53,602 bases of DNA from Nitrospirales bacterium (GCA_021604105.1 BQIW01000022.1:1-53602); one strand, 5' to 3'; shown: positions 33,425 through 42,982, counted from the stretch's first letter. Translations and numbers: made by a program. The notes: a model not told the origin generated them from the sequence alone.

Positions 33425-34001
33425 AGGACCTCGCACACATGAGTTCCCCTGGGTATTTCTCTTCCGGCATCAACGGGCATTTTTGCATGATCCCCTCTTC
33501 AGACGTATGGCCCACTCGATGTGGTTCAGTTTCACCTGACATTTAATTGTCTCCCGTTTTTCCGTAATTTCAGAAGAAGTTTTTCCGTGTTGCCGTAGGA
33601 CTTAAACGGCCATAATGAGGCTGTTGAAAAAAGCCGCCAGCGGCGTTCTCGCCATTTTTCCGTACTCACGTACTAGTAGTACGCTCTGCGCGCAAAAATG
33701 ACTGCAGCCTGGCTGGACAACTTTTTTGAACAGCCCCGAGGCCTCTAATATGCAACGTGCCTGTGAGTCAATATGCCCTTGGAGATAATTTTTATTCAAC
33801 ACTCCAAAAATTAGGAAGCATGGATTGAATTTTTCGATTCCGATTAAAAGTTTTTTCAATTTGTCTCTATGCATTTCAAGGCTTATCTTGTCTTATAGAA
33901 CGAAAGACAAATGTGTAGTCGAACCAAAAATGCCAGACAACATGGCATGGGTAATGACATTAAGCATTCAGATCCTCAACTCAAAGGAAGGAGGCCATAC
34001 G
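33425..34001. other. Intergenic region with a family A repeat
   Basis: The 577 bases between the hsp20 hairpin and the next gene contain repeat A copy 3. The frame that opens upstream of 34002 continues the next gene in phase but lacks a suitable start. Confidence 0.5.
33617..33743 (-). repeat. Dispersed palindromic repeat, family A, copy 3
   Basis: The ends are GGCTGTTGAAAAAAG and CTTTTTTGAACAGCC, which are inverted repeats at 14 of 15 positions, flanked by GAGGC and GGCCTC. The core (GCCGCCAGCGGCGTTCTCGC, then GTACTCACGTACTAG) is inverted relative to copies 1, 2 and 4. This copy shows the terminal inverted repeats most clearly. Confidence 0.88.
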
Positions 34002-34460
34002 ATGAAGAACATTATGATGTTATTCGCAACATTGGTCTTCATGGTTGGAGCAGTGGGTCATACGTCCGCCGACACGACGAAACCTGCATTTCATGGTGAC
34101 CCGATAGAATTGTCAATCAATTCAGCCGAGTTTCACCTGACCCAGGCCCAAAAACTCGAACAAGAGGCCGCAGACTTGGCGGCTAAAGTGAGGGAGTTAA
34201 CTCAAAAAGTCGCCAGGTATGAGAAGAAACCCTACCTGGATACCAAGGGATTTTACCGGGATGGTCTCAAGAGGATTATTGGGACAACTTTACAAAAGGC
34301 AAGTTCCCTTCGGGAACAAATGGCCTGGCATCGTGAGGAGGCCTCACGGTTGGCAGCTCTAGAAGACGTGCCTCAAGAGAGTGCCGCTGATTCGGAAGAC
34401 ACTCCTACAATGATGAATGATACTTCTCACTTATGGTCGCAGAGTGAGGGTTCATCATGA
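34002..34460 (+). CDS. Small secreted coiled-coil protein
   Basis: The 152-residue protein starts at ATG 34002 after GGAAGGAGGCCATACG. A signal peptide (about residues 1-24, ending TSADT) leads to a helical region with heptad-like repeats (about 40-75, EFHLTQAQKLEQEAADLAAK, then RELTQKVARYEKK) and a second helix (about 95-120). The acidic C-terminus is disordered. No family is recognised. It is probably periplasmic and co-transcribed with the 43-residue membrane protein 126 bases downstream. Confidence 0.8.
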   Translation: MKNIMMLFATLVFMVGAVGHTSADTTKPAFHGDPIELSINSAEFHLTQAQKLEQEAADLAAKVRELTQKVARYEKKPYLDTKGFYRDGLKRIIGTTLQKASSLREQMAWHREEASRLAALEDVPQESAADSEDTPTMMNDTSHLWSQSEGSS

Positions 34461-34586
34461 ATCGACCGTGATGAAGGAAGAGACTTTCGTTGCCAGGAGT
34501 ATTGGAAACTGATTGAAAAAACGAGATATACCTATTCATAAAACAGGAGCAGTTGAAATCATGATGAAATCGAAAGGAGGATGAGC

Positions 34587-34718
34587 ATGTTAGGAGAAGC
34601 CATCATCGCAATGCTGACACTCATGTTTCTGATGTGGGGTTTCGCCATTTGGGCTTCCTTCAAGGAGGATACCGCCCAAAAAACCGGCTCCCTTCATAAA
34701 AAGAGAAAAGTGGCATAA
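34587..34718 (+). CDS. 43-residue small membrane protein
   Basis: The ATG at 34587 lies six bases after AAAGGAGG, and an ATG two codons earlier directly abuts the ribosome-binding site. The product has one hydrophobic helix (about residues 5-25, with LTLMFLMWGFAIWA) and a basic tail (LHKKRKVA), so the tail should face the cytoplasm. The size and layout are typical of small bacterial stress peptides; no name can be given. Confidence 0.65.
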   Translation: MLGEAIIAMLTLMFLMWGFAIWASFKEDTAQKTGSLHKKRKVA

Positions 34719-34807
34719 TCGGATGAGAGAGGGAGCCGGACCTCATGTTGGGAACGGAGCATTTCTCTTGGAAGAAGGGATAACGTCATCTCCACAAAAA
34801 TAATTTT

Positions 34808-35752
34808 TTAAGAGCGGTCCGGTTCTCTCTCGTCATTCCCTTTTTTTCTAGCCAATCCAAAGGTCCTTTGTTTGGCGAATTCTGAAATTGCCAGAACTGA
34901 CGGGTGCTTGATCCGGCGATCGACTGTGTGCGCATAGAATCGTTGCTTGACGTAACCCGCATTTCCCACTACCTCAACCTGATATTGGCGACAAATTTCA
35001 GCCTTCATGATTGAGGAACCGGGGAAAATCCCCTTTCCTGCTTGCCCAAAGGCCTTTTGCATTGCACTATCGTCAAACTCTCCCACCAGGTGAGGATGAA
35101 TATCATGAAGAGCAAACCAACTTTCTAAATCCTGGCGAAGGACTGTATTGGTTTTTGGTAATAAGAACGGTGCTGAATTTAAGGACTTCGGATAGCCCGT
35201 TCGATAAACCCTGGCCAAATCTGACGTCGCAAAAAAACACACGCCGGACTCCCCAAGAAGATGATTGTAGGCTTGAACACGAAGGGTCGAAGGAATCGGG
35301 GTATCGGCCAGAACCACATCAAGTTTATGAATGATTAAATCCGCCAGGAGTCGATCAAGCTTTCCTTCTTCGCAAACAATCTGAGTCGGACGTTCTAACT
35401 TGAGAGCCGAGGCCAGGAGTTCATAGACCACCATTTTGGGCAGGGAGTCTATCACGCCCACCATGAGCCGGATCGGCCGATCAGGTAGTTGCCCGCTCAG
35501 CGCCTGGGTCATCTCGCGACCCAGCGAGAAAATTTCATCGGCATAGCGAAACACCAGACGACCGGCTTCCGTGAGAAGGAGGCGACGCGGCCGTCGAATA
35601 AAGAGTTGTTGCCCGAGTGACTCTTCCAATGCTTGCAGTTGGCTGCTGATCGTGGGTTGCGTGACGTGCAGTTCTTCGCAGGCCTCTTTAATGCTCCCCT
35701 TTCGAGCGACCTCCCAAAAATACAGAAGGTGGTGATAATTAAGCCAATCCAT
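34808..35752 (-). CDS. nhaR: LysR-family regulator, NhaR-like
   Basis: The 314-residue regulator starts MDWLNYHHLLYFWEVARKGS, very close to the NhaR N-terminus. A winged helix-turn-helix (about residues 18-62, CEELHVTQPTISSQLQALEE) follows, then the LysR substrate-binding domain. NhaR activates the sodium/proton antiporter gene in enterics, but no antiporter is visible here, so the target is open. The start has little ribosome-binding sequence. The gene stands alone. Confidence 0.9.
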   Translation of the reverse strand: MDWLNYHHLLYFWEVARKGSIKEACEELHVTQPTISSQLQALEESLGQQLFIRRPRRLLLTEAGRLVFRYADEIFSLGREMTQALSGQLPDRPIRLMVGVIDSLPKMVVYELLASALKLERPTQIVCEEGKLDRLLADLIIHKLDVVLADTPIPSTLRVQAYNHLLGESGVCFFATSDLARVYRTGYPKSLNSAPFLLPKTNTVLRQDLESWFALHDIHPHLVGEFDDSAMQKAFGQAGKGIFPGSSIMKAEICRQYQVEVVGNAGYVKQRFYAHTVDRRIKHPSVLAISEFAKQRTFGLARKKGNDEREPDRS

Positions 35753-36025
35753 CGGTTCACGATCACTCGCTCAAGAATTGTTCAGGCAATATCACGCCTC
35801 TTTTCCACAGTTAATCCGTATGCTCTCTGGTCGACACATCTGACGAGGGGTATAGATCCTCCAAATTTTCCCAACCAATTCGGGTTGGGACAAACATCTT
35901 CTCAGAATTCTCATAAGAGAGTATAGAAAGAACAAAGAAGCCGGAGCAAAAGATAATTGAAAGAAGGTGTTTCCCGCCAGACTCAGTCAATCACATCGAG
36001 TAGGAATTCATGCATTACACGGGCG

Positions 36026-36472
36026 TTAGCTACCCATTTTTCTTTGAAATACTTTGTCATCTCCATACGGAGCAAAATCGATGTGATGAGCCGGTGGATG
36101 AAATTTCCCTCCGCTCTGGTGCTGGATGGGGCAGAATACTTTTTCTGTTTCAGCTGCAATTCGAGAGGCATAGTGGAGTAATCCATTGGCATATCCACAA
36201 TACAAACAACCGGCTTTCTGAAACGGATTCAGATAGGGATGACGATGCCGGTCAAGCCGGATATACTCTCGACGCGACAGGAGCGGGAGTCCGAGTAAAG
36301 GGAAAACCACCCGCTGATACAATTCCACACAGAAATCAAAAACCAATAGAGGGATGATCATCGCATAGATAAAGGGCGTGGCCACAAGAGTGGTCCCTTG
36401 GGAAACAAGGTTCAACCAGGGCCGGCTTTTATATTTCCTATAGCATTGAAATCGAGACAAATCCTTGTCCAT
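36026..36472 (-). CDS. Cys-rich membrane-associated protein of unknown function
   Basis: The 148-residue protein has a hydrophobic helix pair near residues 30-55 (ATPFIYAMIIPLLVFDFCVE). A conserved-looking C-terminal segment follows, with GCLYCGYANGLLHYASRIAA and CPIQH, giving three Cys and a His that could bind a metal. The sequence after RREYIRLDRHRHPYLNPFQK resembles a small family seen in several environmental bacteria, but I cannot name it. The ATG at 36472 is preceded by AAGGTGTCTGACGTT. A TTG start at 36499 after GGGGGTGATGTT is the alternative (157 aa). Confidence 0.65.
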   Translation of the reverse strand: MDKDLSRFQCYRKYKSRPWLNLVSQGTTLVATPFIYAMIIPLLVFDFCVELYQRVVFPLLGLPLLSRREYIRLDRHRHPYLNPFQKAGCLYCGYANGLLHYASRIAAETEKVFCPIQHQSGGKFHPPAHHIDFAPYGDDKVFQRKMGS

Positions 36473-37240
36473 AACGTCAGACACCTTTTCAATTTCCAAA
36501 ACATCACCCCCAACCCTCTTGCCACTGCCAATTCAACGTATACTTTTACTTCCAACATCCCCTTTTTTCCTGGGGTTACGTGAACTCGGATCTTTGAAAA
36601 GCAAAAGATATCATGGCTTTAAATATCTGAATAATCATGGTTTTTTATGAAGTCAAGTCACCTTCCTCCCCTCATCCATCCGGGATTCGTGTAGGAGAGT
36701 TTCATAAATCCCCCATAAATAATTACTTTTCCATGGCCTTCAGAGATCGCACAACGCGCGTATTTGTTGGTGTTTGAGACCTCACAATTTTCCTCCCGGC
36801 AGAGCATCAATCTTCAGATTTTGGACTTCGAGAAACTGGAAGCCTCACTACTGGTTTCAATAAATCCACCAGTCTGAGCAATGGAGCGCCATTTCCATGA
36901 AACATCCTCATACTCGAAAATGATTCCGAAAAGAGTGAAAGTCAAAACCCCTCACGGCCTTCTAGTCTTGTCGCCTTAAGACGGCATGTCTTCATTAATC
37001 CATTCTCTAGGAGGAATTTCGACAATCTCCTAATAAGCTTCCCATTCAATTCCCCTTGAAGCCAAGTATCGGATCAAGAACATTCCCGAGTAACGGGATT
37101 CCCATAGCGTCGGCCTCTTGACTCCAGGATTGATTGGTCTTATTTCAGAAATATTCAGGAGCGTTTCACCGGTTCAACAGCGTGGCATCCGGCATCCTAT
37201 TGACTCGACCCCCTACGCGGGAAATGACAGGAGATGCCCC
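36473..37240. other. Long intergenic region, nothing recognisable
   Basis: These 768 bases are AT-rich and hold no believable ORF, repeat or terminator. They must include the promoter of the Cys-rich gene. TAGGAGGAATTTCG at about 37008 has no start codon after it. Confidence 0.5.
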
Positions 37241-37330
37241 ATGTTCGAATTGCTTATCATTGGGTGTATTGGAGTCATCATATTTATCGACGCGCTGATT
37301 CTGAAATGGTTCATTGGATTTTTTGAATGA
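37241..37330 (+). CDS. 29-residue small membrane protein
   Basis: ATG 37241 follows GACAGGAGATGCCCC, a good ribosome-binding site. The 29 residues begin MFELLIIGCIGVII and form a single membrane span with one Asp and one Lys in the middle. A frame 123 bases longer exists upstream but is not needed and lacks hydrophobic features. No family is known. Confidence 0.5.
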   Translation: MFELLIIGCIGVIIFIDALILKWFIGFFE

Positions 37331-37461
37331 ACCCTCCCGGAAACAGACACAAACATTTGAATAGTTCGGAGCCTTAAGGCTTGGTCGTGCTTGCTGTGAA
37401 ACAAGGCTGTTTGGATGAGAGTTCTTTTCACAGAATCGAATCTACCTCGTGAGGTCCAAAG

Positions 37462-38997
37462 ATGAGTCAATCCCAACTAAGTCAAAGATGGAATGGACAG
37501 CGAATAGCCATTTTCACCTTCATTGGTATAGCACTGCTGATCGCTGGCATATGTTTGGGCTTGGGAATCGCCGGGGAGACAAGTTTCCTGCCGGGACTCT
37601 CACCACAATTAAAGGTTACCGCTACGCCCGTTTCAGATTCCTCAACACACCCCGTGCTGACGGGTGGACTTTCCTTTGGGCAACAAGATGCCCAGACTCA
37701 AAGCACCAACCTGATTGAGGTGGCCAAATTGGCGCGTCCCGCTGTGGTGAACATTTCCACAACCGGCACCGCCAAAACCCCGGAATCGCTACGATCACCA
37801 TTTTTTGATGATCCCTTCTTTCGTCGATTTTTTGGAGATGAATTTGAGCGACGGTTCGAACCTCCTCCCTCCCCTCGCCAGGAAGGAGGAGGTTCCGGAG
37901 TCATCGTCAGTGACGATGGGTATATCATCACGAATAATCATGTGATTGAAAATAGTGAGGCCATTCAGGTGCTGTTATCCGATAAACGAACCTTTACAGC
38001 CGAGGTTATCGGGACTGATCCCAAAACGGATCTGGCTTTGCTCAAAATAGATGCCAACGATCTGCCTGTCTTGTCATGGGGAGATTCCCGCCAATTGCAG
38101 GTCGGTGAAATTGTGATGGCTGTTGGTAATCCATTTGGGCTAAGCCAGACCGTGACCATGGGGATTGTCAGTGCGGTAGGTCGGGCTAATGTGGGGATTG
38201 TCGATTATGAAGACTTTATTCAAACCGATGCGGCAATTAATCCCGGCAATTCTGGTGGGGCCTTAGTGAATCTCCAGGGCGAGTTGATCGGTATTAATAC
38301 GGCCATTTTCAGCCGTTCGGGAGGATATATGGGCATTGGGTTTGCCATTCCCAGCAACATGGCCAAGTCCATTCAAGCCAGCCTTATAGAACATGGAAAT
38401 GTGGTCCGAGGTTGGCTGGGCGTCTCAATTCAGGACCTCACTCCGGACCTCCAGGCCCAATTTGACACCCCTGATACGCAGGGAGCCCTGGTCAGTGAAG
38501 TGATGGAAGACAGCCCTGCGAAAAAGGCAGGAATCCAACGAGGAGATATCATTCGAATATATGATTCGCAGACCGTGGCCGACACCCGGCATCTCCGATC
38601 TTTGGTGGCAGAAAGTGTGCCCAATTCCCCAGTAAAATTACAGGTCCTCCGGGATGGAACCCCTCGTGAAATAGACGTGACCCTTTCGGAAATGCCCAAA
38701 GATCTCAGGGCATTCGCCTCGACAGGGGAATTGAGAGGAAATCATGCTTTAGCGGGGATCAGCGTGGAATCCATGCCCATAGGGGAACGGGGCGTGAAAG
38801 TGACAAAGGTTGAGCCGGAGAATGCCGCTACCAGGGCGGGCATACGGGAAGGGGACATTATTCTCGAGATCAACCGTGAGGCCGTCGACAACGCGGATGA
38901 CTTTCAACGGTTAACAGGGGAACTCGGATCCAAGGATAGAATTCTGCTGCTCATCCAACGCGGGCGGAGCACGATCTTTCTCTCGGTTACCCCCTAA
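37462..38997 (+). CDS. HtrA/DegP family serine protease (Do)
   Basis: The 511-residue periplasmic protease has an N-terminal membrane anchor or signal (about residues 15-37), a Pro-rich linker, and a trypsin-like domain with the triad His160 (NNHVI), Asp190 (DPKTDLALLKI) and Ser264 (NPGNSGGALVN). Two PDZ domains follow (about 310-400 and 415-505). It degrades or refolds damaged envelope proteins. The ORF starts 123 bases after the 29-residue gene, and the next stress genes (CbpA, CbpM) follow after an intergenic gap. Confidence 0.95.
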   Translation: MSQSQLSQRWNGQRIAIFTFIGIALLIAGICLGLGIAGETSFLPGLSPQLKVTATPVSDSSTHPVLTGGLSFGQQDAQTQSTNLIEVAKLARPAVVNISTTGTAKTPESLRSPFFDDPFFRRFFGDEFERRFEPPPSPRQEGGGSGVIVSDDGYIITNNHVIENSEAIQVLLSDKRTFTAEVIGTDPKTDLALLKIDANDLPVLSWGDSRQLQVGEIVMAVGNPFGLSQTVTMGIVSAVGRANVGIVDYEDFIQTDAAINPGNSGGALVNLQGELIGINTAIFSRSGGYMGIGFAIPSNMAKSIQASLIEHGNVVRGWLGVSIQDLTPDLQAQFDTPDTQGALVSEVMEDSPAKKAGIQRGDIIRIYDSQTVADTRHLRSLVAESVPNSPVKLQVLRDGTPREIDVTLSEMPKDLRAFASTGELRGNHALAGISVESMPIGERGVKVTKVEPENAATRAGIREGDIILEINREAVDNADDFQRLTGELGSKDRILLLIQRGRSTIFLSVTP

Positions 38998-39408
38998 TGT
39001 TGAATGGGTGAAGGTTTCTATATTCCTGGAAAACGGGGGCACCACTGTAGTGCCCCCAAACCGGAAAACTAAGCCACCACAAATGTCGTCATGACATTTA
39101 GTGTCATATTTTGGTAGAAAAATTTCGTATTGACTGTCAGTGGATTTTTCTCCAAAAAGAAGTTGAGATCCCGCCCTATTGTGATATCAGAGACTGAAAT
39201 ACGTTGAGCGAGCGAATCCTGCTTCGTACATGACGAACGCCCATCTGAGCCCCTCCAACCCTATAGCCATCCGCTACGAAATTTTCTCAAAGAAGCGTTA
39301 CGACATCATCCTGGGCTCTTGTATTCTTTTAGGGAAACACGCTAGCTTTACACCTTGTTGGTCTTTATGAACCTGGCCCTTTCTTAAATTAGTCAAGGAT
39401 TGAAATCT
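38998..39408. terminator. Hairpin and spacer after the HtrA gene
   Basis: Within this 411-base gap a perfect stem GGGGGCAC/GTGCCCCC (39035-39042 with 39050-39057, loop 7) lies 38 bases after the htrA stop; it is a likely terminator without a T run. The remaining bases are AT-rich and hold no gene. Confidence 0.5.
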
Positions 39409-40368
39409 ATGGCAGCCGCACAACGCGATCTTTACGACATACTGGGGGTCAAAAAAACCGTTGACGCCAAAGAGCTCAAAAAAGCTTATCGTCGACTGGC
39501 ACGCCAATATCATCCGGATTTACATCCCGGTGAAAAAAAGGCAGAAATGGAAAAGAAATTCAAAGAGCTGAATGAAGCCTATGAAGTCCTTGGGAATGAG
39601 GAAACCAGAAAAAAGTACGACCAATACGGCATGAACTGGAAGGAAGCCGAGGCCTATGAACGGGCCCGCCAACAGGGCGGTGGAGCGTATCCGGGAGGAG
39701 GTCCTGGTGGATTTACTCAGGGAGGAGCGGATTTCAGTGATATTTTTGAGAGCATGTTCCGGCAGGGGGCTCAACGGGAAGGGGCCGGATTTCGCGGCTT
39801 CGCGATGGCGGGGGCCGACCTGGAAGCCAATCTCCCGATTTCACTCCGGGAAGCCTTCACCGGCACGCGCCGGGCCTTAAATCTTCCTGATGCCGGGGGA
39901 ACACCTCGTTCAATCGAAGTTCGCATCCCAGCCGGAGTGCGAGATGGCGAACGTCTTCGGGTGAAAGGAAAAGGCGCGCCCGGCCGCGGAGGAGGACCAC
40001 CGGGGGATTTATTCTTTTATGTACAAATTGCCCCTCATCCCGTGTTTCAACGCAAAGATTCAGATATTGTGGTCACGCTCCCGCTTTGGCCGTGGGAGGC
40101 CGTATTAGGCACCGACATACCGGTGCCCACCTTATCAGGAACGGTCCGGCTGAAAGTTCCTGCCGGCAGCCAATCCCAACAACGAATGCGATTAAAGGGT
40201 AAGGGACTGCCTAAACGAACCGGGGGGCATGGAGATCAGTTTGTGGTTCTCGACATTGTCACCCCTCAAACTCCTTCTCCCGATGAACAACTGCTCTATG
40301 AGCAATTAGCTAAGTTCGATCATCCTGATCCCCGTTCAACCCTTCTTCGTGAGGCCGCCAATGAATGA
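39409..40368 (+). CDS. CbpA-like DnaJ co-chaperone
   Basis: The 319-residue protein has a J domain (about residues 5-70) with HPD at 35-37, a Gly/Phe-rich linker (GGGAYPGGGPGGF) and a C-terminal peptide-binding double domain (IRIPAGVRDGERLRVKGKG, then LKVPAGSQSQQRMRLKGKGL). It lacks the zinc-finger domain of DnaJ, as CbpA does. It probably stimulates DnaK. The start at ATG 39409 has AAGGATTGAAATCT upstream. It overlaps the CbpM-like gene. Confidence 0.94.
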   Translation: MAAAQRDLYDILGVKKTVDAKELKKAYRRLARQYHPDLHPGEKKAEMEKKFKELNEAYEVLGNEETRKKYDQYGMNWKEAEAYERARQQGGGAYPGGGPGGFTQGGADFSDIFESMFRQGAQREGAGFRGFAMAGADLEANLPISLREAFTGTRRALNLPDAGGTPRSIEVRIPAGVRDGERLRVKGKGAPGRGGGPPGDLFFYVQIAPHPVFQRKDSDIVVTLPLWPWEAVLGTDIPVPTLSGTVRLKVPAGSQSQQRMRLKGKGLPKRTGGHGDQFVVLDIVTPQTPSPDEQLLYEQLAKFDHPDPRSTLLREAANE

Positions 40369-40687
40369 CGACTCAGAACCAGCTTTAGAACAGGTTACCG
40401 CGGAAATCATCACCTTCGGGAGAATTCGCCGTGAAGAAGTCTGTACCCGATTAGGGATCGGCGAGGACATGCTGGAGGTTTGCTTGCAATGGGAAATCAT
40501 TCAACCGCCGGAACCGGACCCGGAGGGGATGGTGTTTTTTCCCGAAGATGCCATTGACCGGTTAAGCCGGGGGCTCCGGCTACATCGAGACTTGGGGATT
40601 AACTGGCCGGGAGTTAGCGTGGCTTTGGAATTGTTGGACCGCATCGAAGAACTGGAACAACAGATCCATAATCTTTCCAACCAGTAA
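40361..40687 (+). CDS. CbpM-like chaperone modulator
   Basis: The 108-residue protein is a small MerR-like modulator. An N-terminal helix-turn-helix-like region (FGRIRREEVCTRLGIGEDM, then VCLQWEIIQ) and two later helices, the last amphipathic (VALELLDRIEELEQQI), match CbpM proteins. CbpM binds the J domain of CbpA and blocks it. The start overlaps the end of the CbpA-like gene by eight bases, so the pair is translated together. Confidence 0.88.
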   Translation: MNDDSEPALEQVTAEIITFGRIRREEVCTRLGIGEDMLEVCLQWEIIQPPEPDPEGMVFFPEDAIDRLSRGLRLHRDLGINWPGVSVALELLDRIEELEQQIHNLSNQ

Positions 40688-41231
40688 GCTCAAGCGGTCC
40701 CTCTGTTCTCAAGAACAACCTTCGAGAACAACCCACCAGCGCCTCCGCTCATAACCGCCGATCAGAAAACTCTCAGGTCTTGTTCCCAACCCTCTTCGCA
40801 AATATCCAACGAGAGATTGCCCGATGGAGAGGCCCGTCGGAGAGGTTGTCCGGATCACAATTTCACGTTCTTCCATGAGCGAATCAGAATGGTCAAACCT
40901 GTAAAGCAAGGCGGCAGCCGCTTGGACGGAGGAAGCGTACAGAGGAGTGCGCGAGCAAAGCCAAGAGGCGGGAACGCCACTGGCGGGCTTTTTCAACACC
41001 CTGCTAGACACCTCACCGGACTCCTCACCCGGCACACGAGACCTTAATTCCCCACCTTTTGAGGCATGTTCATGTCAGTCTCACCCCAGCTATAAATTGA
41101 AACCGCTACGGCGCTCTATTGAATCGCAAATCATTTGGATTTCTGGTCTAGTGGCATTCAAGACAATGATGGAAAAGTCCAATGAGATCATCCAACTATC
41201 GACGGCAAACATCAGAATAAAAAGCCCTTCA
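40688..41231. other. Intergenic region with a family A repeat
   Basis: This 544-base gap contains repeat A copy 4. No other gene or clear structure is seen before the 42-residue ORF. Confidence 0.5.
40865..41007 (+). repeat. Dispersed palindromic repeat, family A, copy 4
   Basis: The copy reads TCCATGAGCGAATCAGAATG, then GCAAGGCGGCAGCCGCTTGG, GGAACGCCACTGGCGGGC and TTTTTCAACACCCTGCTAG. It shares both flanks with copy 1 (CCATGAGCGAA at the left and CCCTGCTAG at the right), forming a subfamily. Confidence 0.85.
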
Positions 41232-41360
41232 TGAGATTTCTCTTCATCATTTTCATCGGCTTCCTGTTGTCAGCACTGGTGGCAACAGCCATCGGTTTCC
41301 TATCGGGTGAACTGATTAATCGACTTTTTTCAACCGTGAACGGGACATTGATCCAATAAC
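41232..41360 (+). CDS. 42-residue small membrane protein
   Basis: The frame begins MRFLFIIFIGFLLSALVATA and forms one membrane helix followed by a short hydrophilic tail. There is no good Shine-Dalgarno sequence, only AAAAAGCCCTTC, so it is weaker than the other small genes here. It may encode a single-span peptide. Confidence 0.4.
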
Positions 41361-41818
41361 ATTGAGCCTTTCTCCCCACTCAAGACACCGCATATATCAG
41401 CACCACACTCCACAACGCCCTGGTGATAGTTTTCACCCCAAATCCTGACACCCCCTACCATGCTGGACGCTGGAACCCAAGGCGACGGTGGACAGATCAT
41501 CCTATTGGAAAAATGACTGATGGGACATTTCCCTATTCAAGTTCAACAAACGTCGATTGAAAGATCATCACTCCCCACTCACTATGTGGATTGGGGCAAA
41601 GTGGGACTGATGATCTCTTTCACTATGCGGCGGAATGGGACACTTTCAACCTGACTTCCCATTCAATACAAATTCAACCCCACCAAAATTTTTCGTGTGG
41701 GTGACATTTTCGTTCTTTCTTATTACATAAAGATTTGATCACAAACGGCGGCATGAATCTTGGACTAATTAAAGATTGGCGTCACACCGCGAATGGATTC
41801 AAAAGCGAGGCACTGATA
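41361..41818. other. Intergenic region, no gene seen
   Basis: These 458 bases have no good ORF, repeat or hairpin. The promoter of the BCAM0308-like gene must lie near the end. Confidence 0.4.
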
Positions 41819-42421
41819 ATGGCAATATCAAAACGGCAAGGTTATTCCCCATCGTACAAGAAGAAAGAACTGACAGGGGATGATCCCTATTCAATGAAAG
41901 CGGCCCCCAAGGGATTCCTTCAATGTCCGGATTGTCATGCCGTGTATCACCGAAAACGTTGGATCCTTCCAGGAACCTCCTCCACCGGTTCCTCCCGATC
42001 AACCGCAGGTGCCCCCAAAAAACCAACCAGGCAAGTCATGGTGCCACAGAATTTTGTCTGTCCTGCCTGCCGGAAACTACGAGACGGCTACGCGGAAGGA
42101 TACCTCGCCATTCACTGGCCAGACTGGGGCACCCACAAAGCTGAGATCTTAGGTCTCCTTCATAACGAGGAAAGTCAGGCGAGGCATAACAATCCTCTGG
42201 AACGGATCATGGCCATTCGTACACGTCCTGACGGAGCGGATATCGAAACAACCACCGAACACTTTGCACAACGTCTGGGGAAACATCTCGATCGGGCATT
42301 CAAAGGAAGGATCACCTACCAATGGTCACATAAAGACAAACTGGCTAGAGTCGAGTGGCAAGGCCCCAAACGCTCTGTACGTCCGCGCCAAAAATCCAAA
42401 ACATCACAACCTAAAAAATAA
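41819..42421 (+). CDS. BCAM0308-like Cys-motif protein
   Basis: The 200-residue protein has two CxxC pairs (CPDCHAVYHRKRW and CPACRKLRDGY). The KNPLERI-like segment (NNPLERIMAIRTRPDGADIETTTEHFAQRLGK) and a basic C-terminal tail match the BCAM0308 family of unknown function. It probably binds zinc in the cytoplasm and could bind nucleic acid. The ATG at 41819 follows GCGAGGCACTGATA; a 28-residue upstream extension is unlikely. A monohaem cytochrome gene starts 70 bases downstream. Confidence 0.85.
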   Translation: MAISKRQGYSPSYKKKELTGDDPYSMKAAPKGFLQCPDCHAVYHRKRWILPGTSSTGSSRSTAGAPKKPTRQVMVPQNFVCPACRKLRDGYAEGYLAIHWPDWGTHKAEILGLLHNEESQARHNNPLERIMAIRTRPDGADIETTTEHFAQRLGKHLDRAFKGRITYQWSHKDKLARVEWQGPKRSVRPRQKSKTSQPKK

Positions 42422-42491
42422 GGCGGACCGCCTTCGCATCCAGGGCCTTAACCGATTATTCCCTATCGACACTGGCAAGGAGAGACATCTC

Positions 42492-42857
42492 ATGAAATCC
42501 CGCATCATGATTTGGAGTCTGATACTGCTGATCGGATGGGCCCTACCCACCGGAGGCCAGGAACCGCAAGTCGATCCCTTACAAGGCGAGGTCGTCTATC
42601 AAGCCCACTGCGTGAAGTGCCACGGTATTCAGGGAAAAGGCGATGGACCAGACGCTGACAGGCTCGTCGTCCCGCCCGCCAATTTTCAACGCATGGAATC
42701 CCGTGCCAAATCGGAGACGGACCTTCGTTCTGCCATCATCTGGGGACTGGCCTTCAGTCCTATGCACGGGTGGTGGGACAAACTCAGTGTCGAAGAAATT
42801 CGTGCCGTCACCGCCTACATCAGACGAATCGCGCCTTATGAGCCTTCGGTGCCTTAG
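42492..42857 (+). CDS. Periplasmic monohaem cytochrome c
   Basis: The 121-residue protein has a signal peptide (residues 1-22, cleaved near GGQ) and one haem motif, CVKCH at 40-44. A distal Met lies in SPMHGWWDKLS. This gives a class I cytochrome c of small size that carries electrons in the periplasm. AAGGAGAGACATCTC supports the start. It shares the rare MHGW segment with the cytochrome at 43545, so the two are related. Confidence 0.92.
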   Translation: MKSRIMIWSLILLIGWALPTGGQEPQVDPLQGEVVYQAHCVKCHGIQGKGDGPDADRLVVPPANFQRMESRAKSETDLRSAIIWGLAFSPMHGWWDKLSVEEIRAVTAYIRRIAPYEPSVP

Positions 42858-42982
42858 ATGGGGAAAGGACCGCCATGAATCTTTCATAGAGGGCTAGCTT
42901 TAGGGTATTCGCTCAGGGTTAAATACAACATCTTTGAAGCAGGTATGGCTTATTTTCATTTTTATACCAGAGAGGAATTCCG

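Noticed and set aside
37008-37040. TAGGAGGAATTTCG ribosome-binding-like sequence
   Set aside because: No start codon follows at a usable distance.
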